A stretch of DNA of 64,000 nucleotides from Acrocarpospora pleiomorpha (GCF_009687885.1 NZ_BLAF01000055.1:1-64000), one strand, 5' to 3'. Shown: positions 1 through 8,691, counted from the first letter of the stretch. Numbers and translations: made by a program. Notes: generated by a model from the sequence alone, not told the origin.

Positions 1-68
1 ACCGGGCCGAGGGCGGAGACCAGTCTGATGGTGGTCCCGCGTGCCCGGGTGGGCACGCGGGACGGGGG

Positions 69-398
69 TCAGCGGGACTCGTGGGCCCGGCGGCAGGGCA
101 TGCAGTGCCGGGTCAGCGGGCGGATCTTCAGGCGCTCGTACGGAATCGAGGTGCCGCAGTCCTCGCACTGGCCATAGTCGCGTTCGGAGAGGCGGGCCAG
201 GCCCTTCTCGATTTCCGCGATGGCCCGTTCCGTGGCGGCGAGGTCGGCCAGGGTGCGCTGGCGCAGGTCTCCGTCGCCTTCCGTGGTCTCGACCAGAGTG
301 TGGAGTTCCTGGAGGCGGGAGGTCCGCCACATGTGCTGTTCCCGCAGTTCCTCGGCGATGGCGTCGGTCTGGACCCGGCTGAGCCCGGTGTCGCTCAT
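69..398 (-). CDS. TraR/DksA-type C4 zinc-finger protein (second of a pair)
   Basis: Predicted 109-aa protein of the TraR/DksA family, whose members act in the cytoplasm, often by binding RNA polymerase through its secondary channel. A helical N-terminal two thirds is followed by the C4 finger: CEDCG, then 17 residues later CMPC. The start was chosen at the ATG (MSDTGLSR) that overlaps the TGA of the upstream gene in an ATGA, which implies translational coupling; the open frame continues upstream but there it only shadows the first gene. It is a distant paralogue of that gene. Which promoters it influences cannot be read from the sequence. Confidence 0.88.
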   Translation of the reverse strand: MSDTGLSRVQTDAIAEELREQHMWRTSRLQELHTLVETTEGDGDLRQRTLADLAATERAIAEIEKGLARLSERDYGQCEDCGTSIPYERLKIRPLTRHCMPCRRAHESR

Positions 399-700
399 GC
401 TGCCATCTCTTTCGCGGTGAGGCGGGCGCAGTCGGGGCACCGCTGCTCGTGCGGAGCCTGGAACAGGACGGTGAGCGGGATGAACGTGCCGCAGCGCTGG
501 CAGGCGCCGTACAGCCCTCGGTCTATCCGTTCGATGGCGGATTCGATGGCGGCGAGCTGAGCGAGCAGGCGGTGCTGGGCACCTGACCGTTCCAGCTCGT
601 TCCTGGCGGCGGAGCGGCGCTCCTCCAGCAGGGCGCGAAGCTGTTCGAGCCGGGCCAGGTGCCACTCGTAGTCCTGAATGAACGTGTGCAAAGACGCCAT
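395..700 (-). CDS. TraR/DksA-type C4 zinc-finger protein (first of a pair)
   Basis: A 101-aa protein with a helical hairpin-like N-terminus (about residues 1-65) followed by a C4 zinc finger (CQRCG ... CPDC). This is the layout of short TraR/DksA proteins that modulate RNA polymerase. It lies immediately upstream of a second, shorter-spaced relative and overlaps it by 4 bp, so the two are probably co-translated. The finger keeps all four cysteines. The conserved acidic tip residues of DksA cannot be assigned with confidence, so a DksA-like role is inferred from family membership only. Confidence 0.88.
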   Translation of the reverse strand: MASLHTFIQDYEWHLARLEQLRALLEERRSAARNELERSGAQHRLLAQLAAIESAIERIDRGLYGACQRCGTFIPLTVLFQAPHEQRCPDCARLTAKEMAA

Positions 701-800
701 GACGGTGTCACTCCTAGCGTGAGAATTCAGCGATCCCGCGCGTTCGCGGCAGATCGATGAGCCCCAGGCGCGGTTCGCGCGCGGGGGAAGGAGAGAACCT

Positions 801-1169
801 CTAGAGCGTCGGCGGGCTACGCGAGCCCGGCGCGCGATGCCCCGACTGCTGGGGGTCGCGAATGTCGGCCGAGCCCGCGTCGGGCCAGGCCAGTCGGGTT
901 CCGGACACCGGTTGCGCCCACCTGGCCACGGGCCACAGGCGGGACGCGTGACCGGGCGCCCCGGTCAACGGCGGCAGCGCCAGGGCCGCGGACGTTTGCG
1001 TGAACGGCGTGATCACGTCGGTCGCGCACGGGTTGGAGTCCCGTCCCGGATCGCTCGTGGCCCACGCCGGAGTGGAGGCGAACATGACGAGTGCGAGCAG
1101 GAGAAGACCCACCGCCGCCGTGAAGGAGGCGGAGCCACAGGGTCTCCGGAGCCGCATAATCCCGACCAT
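801..1169 (-). CDS. small secreted protein of unknown function
   Basis: A 122-aa product with a clear Sec signal: a basic N-terminus (MRLRRP), a hydrophobic stretch rich in Ala, Leu and Val, and a probable cleavage after TPAWA. The start could be the first ATG or, more likely for the signal, the ATG four codons later at 1157. The mature part is short, Pro/Ser/Thr-rich, has one cysteine and shows no domain I recognise. It is divergent from another small secreted protein just upstream of secDF, so the pair may share a regulatory region. No function is proposed. Confidence 0.55.
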   Translation of the reverse strand: MVGIMRLRRPCGSASFTAAVGLLLLALVMFASTPAWATSDPGRDSNPCATDVITPFTQTSAALALPPLTGAPGHASRLWPVARWAQPVSGTRLAWPDAGSADIRDPQQSGHRAPGSRSPPTL

Positions 1170-1231
1170 AGCCCACCTCAGGCACCAGAACGCGGGCTAG
1201 GCTGGGCGGTCACCGGCCGGGAGGAGGCGTC

Positions 1232-1564
1232 GTGCGGACCAGGTTGCCCGCCGTCCTGCTCCTGGTGGCATGGCTGCTGCCCGTCACCCTTCACGCCTCC
1301 GGGGTGACCGGAATCACGGCCACGCCGAGCGCGGTCTCGTGGCAGGCCGAGCAGCAGCAGCCTGTCGGCCGCGCGCTGCCCCTCGCGCAGGTCCGTACCG
1401 CCCACGAAGTGCCCGGAACGGCTTGGCACGCCGTTCTCGCCTCCGGCGCGCCCCTCTTGCGCGCCGTCTGGCACGACTCCTCGTTGCCCGGCGACGATCG
1501 GGCTCGCCCTACTCCCCGCCGCTGCGCGCCGCCCGCGCGCGCCCCGCCCTCCACGCAGCTCTGA
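1232..1564 (+). CDS. small secreted protein upstream of secDF
   Basis: A 110-aa ORF beginning at GTG with a typical signal sequence (MRTRLPAVLLLVAWLLPVTL, cleavage near HAS). The mature part is of low complexity, with Gln- and Pro/Arg-rich tracts, and no recognised domain. It is 31 bp from the SecDF start and may be co-transcribed with it. The signal peptide and position argue that it is real; the composition of the last 30 residues (Pro/Arg/Ala-rich) leaves doubt about the reading frame there. Confidence 0.5.
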   Translation: MRTRLPAVLLLVAWLLPVTLHASGVTGITATPSAVSWQAEQQQPVGRALPLAQVRTAHEVPGTAWHAVLASGAPLLRAVWHDSSLPGDDRARPTPRRCAPPARAPPSTQL

Positions 1565-1595
1565 CCAGCTCTTTCTTTCCCGCACATCCGAGCCT

Positions 1596-3812
1596 GTGGA
1601 GGGTTCCGTGTCCCGTGCGCCTGTTTGGCGTGCGCTGGCGGCGCTGGCCGTCATCGTCACCTCGATCATCATCACCGTAAGTCTCTCGCCCCGCCTGGGC
1701 CTCGACCTGCGAGGCGGCACCCAGCTCGTCTTCGAGGCAAGAGACTCACCGACCGTCAAAGCCGACTCCGAATCCGCCGACCGCGCCCTGGACGTGCTGC
1801 GCCGCCGAGCCGACGCGCTCGGCGTGGTCGATCCCACCCTGATCCGTTCCGGCGAGCGGCGGATCGTCGTGGAACTGCCCGGCATCCTGGACCCCACTCA
1901 GGCCGCCGAGGTCATCGGCAGGACCGCGCAGCTGAGCATCCATCCCGTACTCGCTCTCGCCGAGGAGACCGACCAGACCGCGCCGCGCGACGAAAACGGC
2001 CAGCGGTTGCGGATCGGCCCCGCCGCGATCAGCGGCGACGGCATCACCGGCGCGGGCGAGCGCACCGACCCGCAGCGCGGGCCCGGCTGGTCGGTCGAGA
2101 TCAACTTCCGCGACGCCCGGGCGTGGCAACAATTGACTGGCGAAGTGGCCTGCGCGGCGCCGGGAGACCCGAGACGCAGGATCGCGATCGTCCTCGACCA
2201 GAAGATCATCTCCTCACCGCAGCTCAACCCCTCGATAGCTTGCGGGGCGGGCATCCCCGGCGGCTCGACCGACATCACCGGCTCGTTCGGGTACGAGGCG
2301 GCGCGCGATCTGGCCGTGCTCATCAAGGGGGGCGCGCTGCCGGTCCCGCTCGACCTGGTCGAGCAGCGCAGCGTCGGCCCGACTCTCGGCGCGGACGCGA
2401 TCGACGCCAGCGCCAAGGCCGCGATCACCGGACTCATCCTGACCACCTTGTTCATCATCGTCGTCTACCGCCTGGCCGGCTTGCTCGCCGCCGTCGCCCT
2501 GGCCGGCTACGGCCTCATCTCGTACGCCGTGCTGGTGGCCATGGGCGCCACCTTCACTCTCTCCGGCCTGGCCGGTTTCGTCCTGGCCATCGGCATCGCC
2601 ATCGACGCCTGCGTTCTGATCTTCGAACGCGCCAGGGAGGAGTACGGCCGCGCTCCCCGGCGCGGCCTCAGAGCCGATCTGGACCTGGGCTTCAAGCACG
2701 CGTGGAGCGCCATCGCCGACTCCAACATCACCACGCTGATCGCCGCCGGCATCCTGTTCTGGCTGGCTTCCGGGCCGGTGAAGGGCTTCGGCGTGACGCT
2801 GGGGATCGGGGTGCTGGCCTCGCTCGTCTCGGCGATGCTGATCACCCGCGTGCTCACCCAGGCGGTCATCGGCCGGGTCGGGCCGAAAGCGTCCGGCATC
2901 GGGTCGGCCGGGCGGATCAGGTCGTGGCTCACCCGCAGGAACCCCTCGATCATGGCGGCCCGCCGCTGGTGGCTGGCAATCGCGGGCGGGTTGGTCGCGG
3001 TCGCGCTGGCCGGGACGCTCACCCAGGGCCTGAACTTCGGCGTCGAGTTCACCGGAGGCAGAGCCGTCGAGTTCACCACCTCCGGCACCGTGCCGGGCGA
3101 TGTCGCCCGACGGGCGGTCGCCGACGCCGGTCACCCGTCCGCCGTGGTGCACTCCTCGGCCGGGCTCGTCTCCATCCGGGCCGGGCAGCTCACCCCCGAG
3201 GACGTCGCCAGAATCCAGGACTCCTTGCGGGGCCACGCGGGCGAGGTGACCAAGCGCCGGGACGAGTTCATCGGCCCCAGCATGGGCGCGGAACTGCGCC
3301 GCAACGCCGCCATCGCGATCATCGTCGCCATGGCCGCCCAGCTGGTCTATCTGGCCGTACGGTTCCGGTGGACCTTCGGCGTGGCGGCGGTGCTGGCCCT
3401 GCTGGTGGACGTCGCCGTGGTGCTCGGGCTGTTCGCCTGGCTGGGCAAGCCGGTGGACGGCATCTTCCTGGCCGCGATGCTCACCATCGTCGGCTATTCC
3501 GTCAACGACAAGGTGGTGGTCTTCGATCGGGTCAGGGAGCTGTGGTCGAGTAAGGACCATCTCCCCGAAGCCGTGAACAGCGCGATCCTGCAGACCGTCC
3601 CCCGGACGATCAACACCGGCCTCGGCGCCCTGTTCATCCTCGGCGCCCTGGCCGTCTTCGGCGCCGACTCCCTCCACAACTTCGCCATCGCCCTGGTCAC
3701 CGGCATCGTGGCGGGCACCCTGTCCTCCTCGTTCGTCGCGGGCCCCATCGCCATCGCCCTGAACCGCTTCGACCGCAATCCACCTACTTCTCGGCCCCAA
3801 AGCCCCCGCTGA
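1596..3812 (+). CDS. secDF: protein-export membrane protein SecDF (fused)
   Basis: A 738-aa polypeptide combining SecD and SecF, the proton-driven accessory of the Sec translocon that helps pull proteins through the membrane. The SecD half carries the D1 motif (DLRGGTQLVFEA), a periplasmic region and a TM bundle beginning near residue 275. The SecF half starts near residue 440 with its motif (LNFGVEFTGGRAVEF) and ends with SVNDKVVVFDRVRE. Most actinomycetes encode separate secD and secF beside yajC and ruvB. A free-standing fusion without those neighbours is probably an accessory copy. The start is the GTG at 1596; the GTG at 1608 (VSRAPVWR) is an equally good alternative. Confidence 0.93.
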   Translation: MEGSVSRAPVWRALAALAVIVTSIIITVSLSPRLGLDLRGGTQLVFEARDSPTVKADSESADRALDVLRRRADALGVVDPTLIRSGERRIVVELPGILDPTQAAEVIGRTAQLSIHPVLALAEETDQTAPRDENGQRLRIGPAAISGDGITGAGERTDPQRGPGWSVEINFRDARAWQQLTGEVACAAPGDPRRRIAIVLDQKIISSPQLNPSIACGAGIPGGSTDITGSFGYEAARDLAVLIKGGALPVPLDLVEQRSVGPTLGADAIDASAKAAITGLILTTLFIIVVYRLAGLLAAVALAGYGLISYAVLVAMGATFTLSGLAGFVLAIGIAIDACVLIFERAREEYGRAPRRGLRADLDLGFKHAWSAIADSNITTLIAAGILFWLASGPVKGFGVTLGIGVLASLVSAMLITRVLTQAVIGRVGPKASGIGSAGRIRSWLTRRNPSIMAARRWWLAIAGGLVAVALAGTLTQGLNFGVEFTGGRAVEFTTSGTVPGDVARRAVADAGHPSAVVHSSAGLVSIRAGQLTPEDVARIQDSLRGHAGEVTKRRDEFIGPSMGAELRRNAAIAIIVAMAAQLVYLAVRFRWTFGVAAVLALLVDVAVVLGLFAWLGKPVDGIFLAAMLTIVGYSVNDKVVVFDRVRELWSSKDHLPEAVNSAILQTVPRTINTGLGALFILGALAVFGADSLHNFAIALVTGIVAGTLSSSFVAGPIAIALNRFDRNPPTSRPQSPR

Positions 3813-3929
3813 CCTGGCTTGTCGTCACCGCACTTCGACCGCATGGGGGGAGGGCCCGGTCAGCGGGTGACCACGCCGCAGCCTCTCGTCGAGATGTTGT
3901 CGAGGCTGCGCAGGAGCCGCCACGGTGGA

Positions 3930-3966
3930 GACGTCCGAGGACGTGCCTGGAACATCCTCGGACGTC
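3930..3966 (+). terminator. perfect 12-bp inverted repeat downstream of secDF
   Basis: GACGTCCGAGGA (3930-3941) and its exact reverse complement (3955-3966) enclose a 13-nt loop in the intergenic space after secDF. No T-tract follows directly, as is common for actinomycete terminators. It could instead be a protein-binding palindrome for the hydrolase gene 130 bp downstream. Confidence 0.5.
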
Positions 3967-4099
3967 CTGCCAGGTGGCCGCGCCAGGGGTACCACGCTTG
4001 TGATCTTTTTTTGGGGATTTGTCTCGGCAAAGTGAATTGTCAGGAGATCTATAGGTTTGTCAAAGGTTGGGTAGATGCGCAGGCATCACGCTGACCCGC

Positions 4100-5038
4100 A
4101 TGATGTCTCGACGGTCGGGTGAGATCCCCGGAGTTGGCCGGTGGATCGGGCTTTGGCGGAAAATGGTGTTCCCCGCCGTGTCAGTGATCATGGTCATGAC
4201 CGGCGTCCCGGGCGCGGTGGCGTTACCCCGCGTGCGCCTCCGGGCCCTCCATGCTTCCCCCGACTCCAAGGTGGCCACCGTGGCCAAGGCGACCTTCTCC
4301 ACATCGTCACGCGCCAACCTGACCCGGAACCTCGCCACCTACCTGAAGGACCGCTCCGGCCAGGCGTCGATACAGATCCACGACCTGTCCACCGGCATCA
4401 CCTACGGCTACAACACCGGCCTGCGAACCGTCACCGCGAGCATCGTCAAGGTCGACATTCTCGCCGCACTCCTGCTACGCGCACAGCAGGACGCCCGGAA
4501 ACTCACCGCAACCGAACGAAACCTGGCCAAACTCATGATCACACTCAGCGACAACGACGCGGCCACCACACTCTGGAACCAGATCGGCGGCGCACCGGGC
4601 CTGGCCACCGCCAACCGCAAACTCGGCCTACGCGACACAACACCCGGCCCCGGCGGCTACTGGGGCTCAACCACCACCAGCGCCGCCGACCAACTCCGCA
4701 TCCTCCGATCCCTCACCTCCAAAACCAGCCCACTAAACGCCGAAAGCCGCCGCTACATCCTGGGCCTGATGGCGGACGTCACCCCCGCCCAGGCCTGGGG
4801 CATCAGCGCGGCTGCCAGCGACAACGACACGACGGCCGTCAAGAACGGCTGGCTACCCCGCACGGCCGACAGCGGACGCTGGACAATCAACAGCATCGGC
4901 CGCATCCACGGCAACGGCCACGACTACCTGATCGCCGCCATTTCCCGACGAAACTCCTCCATGCCGGACGGCATCACCACGGTCGAGCACATCGCCGAAC
5001 TGACCGTCGAGGCCCTGAACAGAAATCCAGCGCCATAA
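4100..5038 (+). CDS. secreted class-A beta-lactamase-like serine hydrolase
   Basis: A protein of about 312 aa of the penicillin-binding/class-A beta-lactamase fold. The motifs are in order: the serine nucleophile in SIVK (S-x-x-K), SDN (ITLSDNDAA) and KNG (VKNGW) in place of KTG. A hydrophobic N-terminal stretch (MVFPAVSVIMVMTG) ending before VALP looks like a signal or anchor. The Glu of the class-A omega loop is not obvious, so this may be a peptidoglycan peptidase or esterase rather than a true beta-lactamase. A TTG 33 bp upstream is in frame; the ATGs at 4100/4103 are preferred, and the ATG at 4163 is also possible. Confidence 0.85.
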   Translation: MMSRRSGEIPGVGRWIGLWRKMVFPAVSVIMVMTGVPGAVALPRVRLRALHASPDSKVATVAKATFSTSSRANLTRNLATYLKDRSGQASIQIHDLSTGITYGYNTGLRTVTASIVKVDILAALLLRAQQDARKLTATERNLAKLMITLSDNDAATTLWNQIGGAPGLATANRKLGLRDTTPGPGGYWGSTTTSAADQLRILRSLTSKTSPLNAESRRYILGLMADVTPAQAWGISAAASDNDTTAVKNGWLPRTADSGRWTINSIGRIHGNGHDYLIAAISRRNSSMPDGITTVEHIAELTVEALNRNPAP

Positions 5039-5192
5039 CCCCGCGATCATTCAGACCCGTGGAGTCGGATTGACGACCAATAAACCAATTCGGCCACGTT
5101 CCTGAGCACCAGGTCACGGGGCGGGTCGTGCCGGATGGCACGCTTGAGGATCGAATGAACCGTTTGTATTCCGATATGTCACCATTGCGCGT

Positions 5193-5682
5193 ATGTCTTC
5201 ACATCCGCTCGCTTGCGCGTGTTGCGGTGGACCACTTGATCCTAACGATCGTCGCTTCAACTACCGGCTACCCGACCCCGTAGCAGAGTTGCCGGACGAG
5301 GAGATCGAGAGCCGAGTGGCAGGCGGACCCCATGTGTTCGTTGTCGAGGGCATGGGCCAGTTTCTTCGTGTTCTCCTGCCGGTTGCACTGGATGACGGCC
5401 GCCGTGTCACCTTCGGAGTCTTCGTCGCGGTCAGTTCACAGGCGTACGAGAGCGCGCGAGGCAGCAGGTGATGACGAGAAGTACTCGCACCTCACTTACT
5501 CTGGCCTGCTGGCCAACGCGATCAAGCCATGGGGGGACGAACTTCTGGGAGCTGAAGTTGATCTGGCCGTCCTCGACCCGCGCAGCATGGCCTATGTCGT
5601 GGGAAGCAAACATCAGGCAGTCGCCCGCGTCCTTCAGGAGCGGTGGCCTGCTTCCGAGGTTCTCGAAGCCCGAGCTGGCTGA
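5193..5682 (+). pseudogene. DUF2199-family protein, frameshifted
   Basis: The first frame encodes a CxxC-containing start (CACCGGPLDP) and the FVVEGMGQFLRVLLPVALDD...FGVFVAVS segment characteristic of DUF2199. It terminates at 5471. The matching C-terminal half (YSGLLAN ... VAVLDPRS-like region ... RVLQERWP) continues in the next frame to 5682. The break lies in a GCGCGCG tract near 5452-5458, where one base appears to have been gained. Joined, the two halves give about 163 aa, close to the family's usual length. It is either a recent pseudogene or a sequencing error; the function of the family is unknown. Confidence 0.7.
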
Positions 5683-6065
5683 TGGCTGCGTGACCAAATG
5701 TGTGACAACGGAAATGGACGACCATGGGCACTGGCGGCTGGCAGCAGAGCATTTCTGCACGCGGGCAACTCGATGCGGCAACTTCAAACTCGGCAGAAGG
5801 GCCCGCGCTGAGAGCGGCCAAAGCTCAAGCACAGTTGCGTTCTGCCCATTCCGCTTGCGTTTGTAGCGGCCCATTCATCAGCTTGTGGGCGATCTCCGTC
5901 TTCGTCGCTACATCAAGGTTCTCCGATAACTGATCAAAGGATGAGGCAGGACGTCCAACAGCGAAAAGACCTGCGTGCCGTCTCGGACGGTCAACAGCAG
6001 CATGCAGCGCCAATGCGGCGAGTCGACACCAGATCAGGCCTGCACTCACCAAGGGTGCATAGGCC
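5683..6065. other. no recognisable gene
   Basis: About 380 bp between the broken DUF2199 gene and the IS110 remnant. Open frames exist on both strands but none has convincing coding character or a domain I recognise. A short minus-strand stretch encoding ENLDVATKTEIAHKLMNG looks protein-like and may be a decayed fragment. Confidence 0.4.
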
Positions 6066-6420
6066 ATGGACAAGTACCCCCCGCTGGAGAAGGCAATCGG
6101 TCGTGCATCACCCGGCGACCCTTGAACTGCTGGCCAAGTAGGACGGGCCGGACGGCCTGCGAGCCGCCGGACGCGACCAGCTCTTGGGCCTCGCCAAGCC
6201 CCTCGCCCCACGCATGGCCGAGCGGCTGGCCGCCGACATCGCGTGCCGCGCTGAAGGCGCAGACCGTGGTAGTCCCGGGCACTACGTCCGCCTTGCTGGT
6301 CCTCCCGCACTCGGCTCGCTCGCCGCGGAGCGTGCACGACCAACGTAATCAGGTAGCCTCCGAGGTGGAGGAGATGCTCGACGCGCACCCTCTCGCCAAG
6401 ATCCTGATCACTATGCCCGA
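6066..6420 (+). pseudogene. IS110-family transposase fragment, multiply frameshifted
   Basis: Successive frames spell the middle of an IS110 transposase: MDKYPPLEKAIG, HHPATLELLAK, DGLRAAGRDQLLGLAKPL, LKAQTVVVPGT and EVEEMLDAHPLAKIL, ending at ITMP where the helix-hairpin-helix region (MPGIG) should begin. At least two frameshifts and one stop separate these pieces. Both the DEDD catalytic N-terminus and the C-terminal Tnp_20 region are missing. The fragment stops exactly where the opposite-strand group II intron remnant begins, so it was cut by insertion or deletion. Confidence 0.7.
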
Positions 6421-6781
6421 TCCGCAGACCCCGGCTTAGGGATCAAGACCCGCCGCGCCGGAAGCGGCCAATACTGTTCCTCCCGAAGTTCGTCGGCCAA
6501 CTCATCAAAGAGTCGGACGACGCCGTACTCCTCGACCTCGGCCAGAGTGATATTGCCGATACCCGGAGCGCCGTTGTTGGCACGCATCAGGACCGCCCGC
6601 GCTGCAGAACGTCTCTGCGGCACTTGTCATACAACGCTTGGAATCTTCGCCCGGGATCGACCTTGGCCGCCCGGTACAGCACATGCTGCATAGCTCGGAC
6701 CGGATCACGCGGAACCCGCGGTTCCCGCGACCCCGACGCGGCGGGACTCGCCTGACCGGCACTCACCGGGCCCTTCCTCAA
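6411..6781 (-). pseudogene. ltrA: group II intron reverse transcriptase/maturase, N-terminal remnant
   Basis: Two minus-strand frames together encode the start of an intron-encoded protein. The first gives DPVRAMQHVLYRAAKV and FQALYDKCRRDVL. After a frameshift near 6590-6600 the second gives RANNGAPGIGNITLAEVEEYG, then LREEQYWPLPARRV and IPKPGS. These are the RT0/RT1 landmarks of group II intron maturases. The protein ends at IPKPGSAD, before the YADD catalytic box, where IS110 sequence begins. It is clearly non-functional. Confidence 0.8.
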
Positions 6782-7355
6782 CAGACACTGCGCATCGACG
6801 AAGCAGCGGCCCTTCCCTCACCGCCGGTTATGTTGTCCGGTCGGCTCAAGCAGTAGTACGGTCGCCTCCGACGCCCACCCGGCAGTGATCCTTCCCGGCG
6901 TGAACCGGTTATAAGACGCCACGCTCCGACAACACAGCCGCAGGTCATCGGGCCGGGGAGGGCCTCTCCAGTTCCCGTCGTCACCATCAATACGTTCCGT
7001 GCCCCATACGCCGGGGAGTCCTCGCGGCTGCGCTCCAGGCTCTCCACCGCTTCCAGGGCGTTCACCCTGATTTCGGGGGCTCGGTTCTCCCTGTTCCCGA
7101 TCTTGCGACCCGGACCTCTAGCGACGCCGCAGACATCGCGTCACGCTACGGACCGCACCTTCGCTCCCCCAACGGGGCTTTCGACACTGGGCTTCGACGC
7201 CAGGAGTTTCTCCCTGACGCCGCCAGTCAGCTACCGGGCCTCCGGACAGCTACCCGGACCGGACTTCCACCGGCAGGTGACGACGAGCTTACGAACACCA
7301 GGATCTGCCGTTATGCCACGACTTCACCTCGTGTCTCGTGTCCTGCTGGGCGCAC
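6411..7355 (-). mobile_element. 5' part of a degenerate group II intron
   Basis: Reading the minus strand from 7355, the sequence begins GTGCGCCCAGCAGG, matching the GUGYG 5' end and following CCCAG seen in group IIB introns such as Ll.LtrB. About 570 bp with no convincing gene follow, the right length for RNA domains I-III, and then the maturase remnant sits where domain IV should be. The 3' half (rest of the maturase, domains V and VI) is missing. The 5' boundary is my reading of the consensus; the secondary structure was not folded. Confidence 0.6.
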
Positions 7356-7498
7356 GAAGGATCGAGGCTAGGGCTTTGTGGATCTTCCGCCAGACCCAGG
7401 CATTCACCGACACATCTGCATCACCCAATCGGGCATGGTGAAGCCGACTGGCCAGATGCTAGCCTCAAAAGGCACGTCGACTGCGGTTTAGGTGATGA

Positions 7499-8413
7499 GT
7501 GGATCGCTGTATCCCTACCGTGTTCCTTGGTGATCGCCATATGGTGAGGCTCAACTACGTGTTGCGGTCCGTTAGTGGAACCGCTCGTGGGCGGCGCTTG
7601 TTTGCGGCCAACACGCTCGTCGCTTTTGGTCTAGTTTCTGCGTTGGTTCAATTCGTCGGCCAACTGATGCCGGCGGTTCTACCAGGAACGGGGACGACCG
7701 TCCCAGCGTCGATCCTTGCGTGTCTGTTCTGGGGGGTGTTTCGCGCTGCTCCACGCCAAAGGTTGTCTCACGAGTTCCAGAACCCACAAATAACAATCTC
7801 GATGGTGGTCGGTGATCTATTCGAACAGGACGCCGATATCGTCGTGGGGTTTACCGATACCTTCGACACCTCGATCAGCGACGGGGGAGTGATCAGCAGC
7901 TCCACTGTACAGGGGCAACTTGTGTTGCGGCACTATGATGGTGATCATCGGCGCCTCGACAAGGACCTTAGCGGCGCGTTATCACGCACCATCCCCATCG
8001 CTCGGGAAACTCGTCAGACCAAGCAGCGAGGAAAGCTGCTCCGCTATCCTCTAGGAACGGTGGCGGTGATCGGCAGGCCGCACCGGCACGTCTTCGCGGT
8101 CGCCTACAGCCACATGGGAAGAGACAATGTCGCCCAGTCCTCACTAAAGGATCTCTGGCTGAGCCTTGAACGACTTTGGAACGCGGTCCACCAGCACGGT
8201 CAGCGCCGTCGACTCGCGATGCCCATCATCGGCTCCGGCTTAGCGCGCATCGACGTTCTCAACAGGGAAGGTCTGCTGCGGATGATCCTACTGTCTTTCA
8301 TCGCGCAATCCCGGCAGGCTGTGGTCTGCAATGAACTGCTTATCGTGATCCACCCAAATGATCTTGGTGAGGTCGATCTTCTGGAGATGGCGGCCTTTCT
8401 CAAGTCTTTCTAG
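7499..8413 (+). CDS. two-TM Macro-domain protein, type II Thoeris ThsA-like (DUF6430)
   Basis: A 304-aa protein. Two hydrophobic helices (about residues 35-58 and 66-84) are followed by a cytoplasmic Macro-like domain of the DUF6430/ThsA-Macro type: VVGDLFEQDADIVVGFTDTF, then STVQGQLVLR, and LAMPIIGSGLAR near residue 240. In type II Thoeris a TM-Macro effector senses a TIR-made ADP-ribose derivative and damages the membrane. Here the neighbouring convergent gene encodes a TIR-like domain, which fits that pairing. The start is GTG 7499, with ATG 7541 as an alternative. A+T content is higher than in flanking genes, suggesting transfer. Function is inferred from family and context. Confidence 0.8.
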   Translation: MDRCIPTVFLGDRHMVRLNYVLRSVSGTARGRRLFAANTLVAFGLVSALVQFVGQLMPAVLPGTGTTVPASILACLFWGVFRAAPRQRLSHEFQNPQITISMVVGDLFEQDADIVVGFTDTFDTSISDGGVISSSTVQGQLVLRHYDGDHRRLDKDLSGALSRTIPIARETRQTKQRGKLLRYPLGTVAVIGRPHRHVFAVAYSHMGRDNVAQSSLKDLWLSLERLWNAVHQHGQRRRLAMPIIGSGLARIDVLNREGLLRMILLSFIAQSRQAVVCNELLIVIHPNDLGEVDLLEMAAFLKSF

Positions 8414-8691
8414 ATGACTGGTGCTTTCTGTCGCTCGTGGTGATTTCCCTTCACGTACCCGCGGTGATGGTTATCGAACACCCGATGTGCGGGAGATAGA
8501 GAGATAGTGGTGGCGGAAATAATAAAAAAAACGGGGCCGTACGACCGCGAGATGAGCTGCTCTAATGTGACCCACTCGGGACGGTCCGCCGTCGACATTG
8601 GTATACGAATCGGACACCCGCGCCCCTTGTAACGAGGCTGAGCCGGTAGCTCAGCGCAACGTGGTGGTGGAGGATTCTCAATTAATACCAG
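8414..8691. other. convergent intergenic region in the conflict island
   Basis: A 278-bp gap between the convergent Macro and CATRA-TIR genes. It contains an A-rich tract (about 8520-8531) and no hairpin strong enough to call. A short string resembling the first 17 nt of a tRNA lies at 8640-8656 but no tRNA follows. Confidence 0.4.

Noticed and set aside
2214..3800. 528-codon minus-strand frame opposite secDF
   Set aside because: Gly/Asp/Gln-rich shadow of SecDF with no domain or start signals.
3819..4094. 91-codon frame between secDF and the serine hydrolase
   Set aside because: Crosses the perfect inverted repeat, lacks a ribosome-binding site and shows no domain.
5825..6388. 187-codon minus-strand frame over the IS110 remnant
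   Set aside because: Arg-rich, overlaps better-supported transposase similarity on the other strand; only its last 35 residues look protein-like.
7103..7441. 112-codon plus-strand ORF opposite the group II intron 5' region
   Set aside because: Better explained as antisense of intron RNA domains; composition is Pro/Ser/Arg-rich with no domain.
8640..8675. String resembling the 5' arm of a tRNA (GAGCCGGTAGCTCAGC)
   Set aside because: No anticodon arm or TpsiC arm (GGTTCGA) follows and no acceptor complement is present; at best a fragment.
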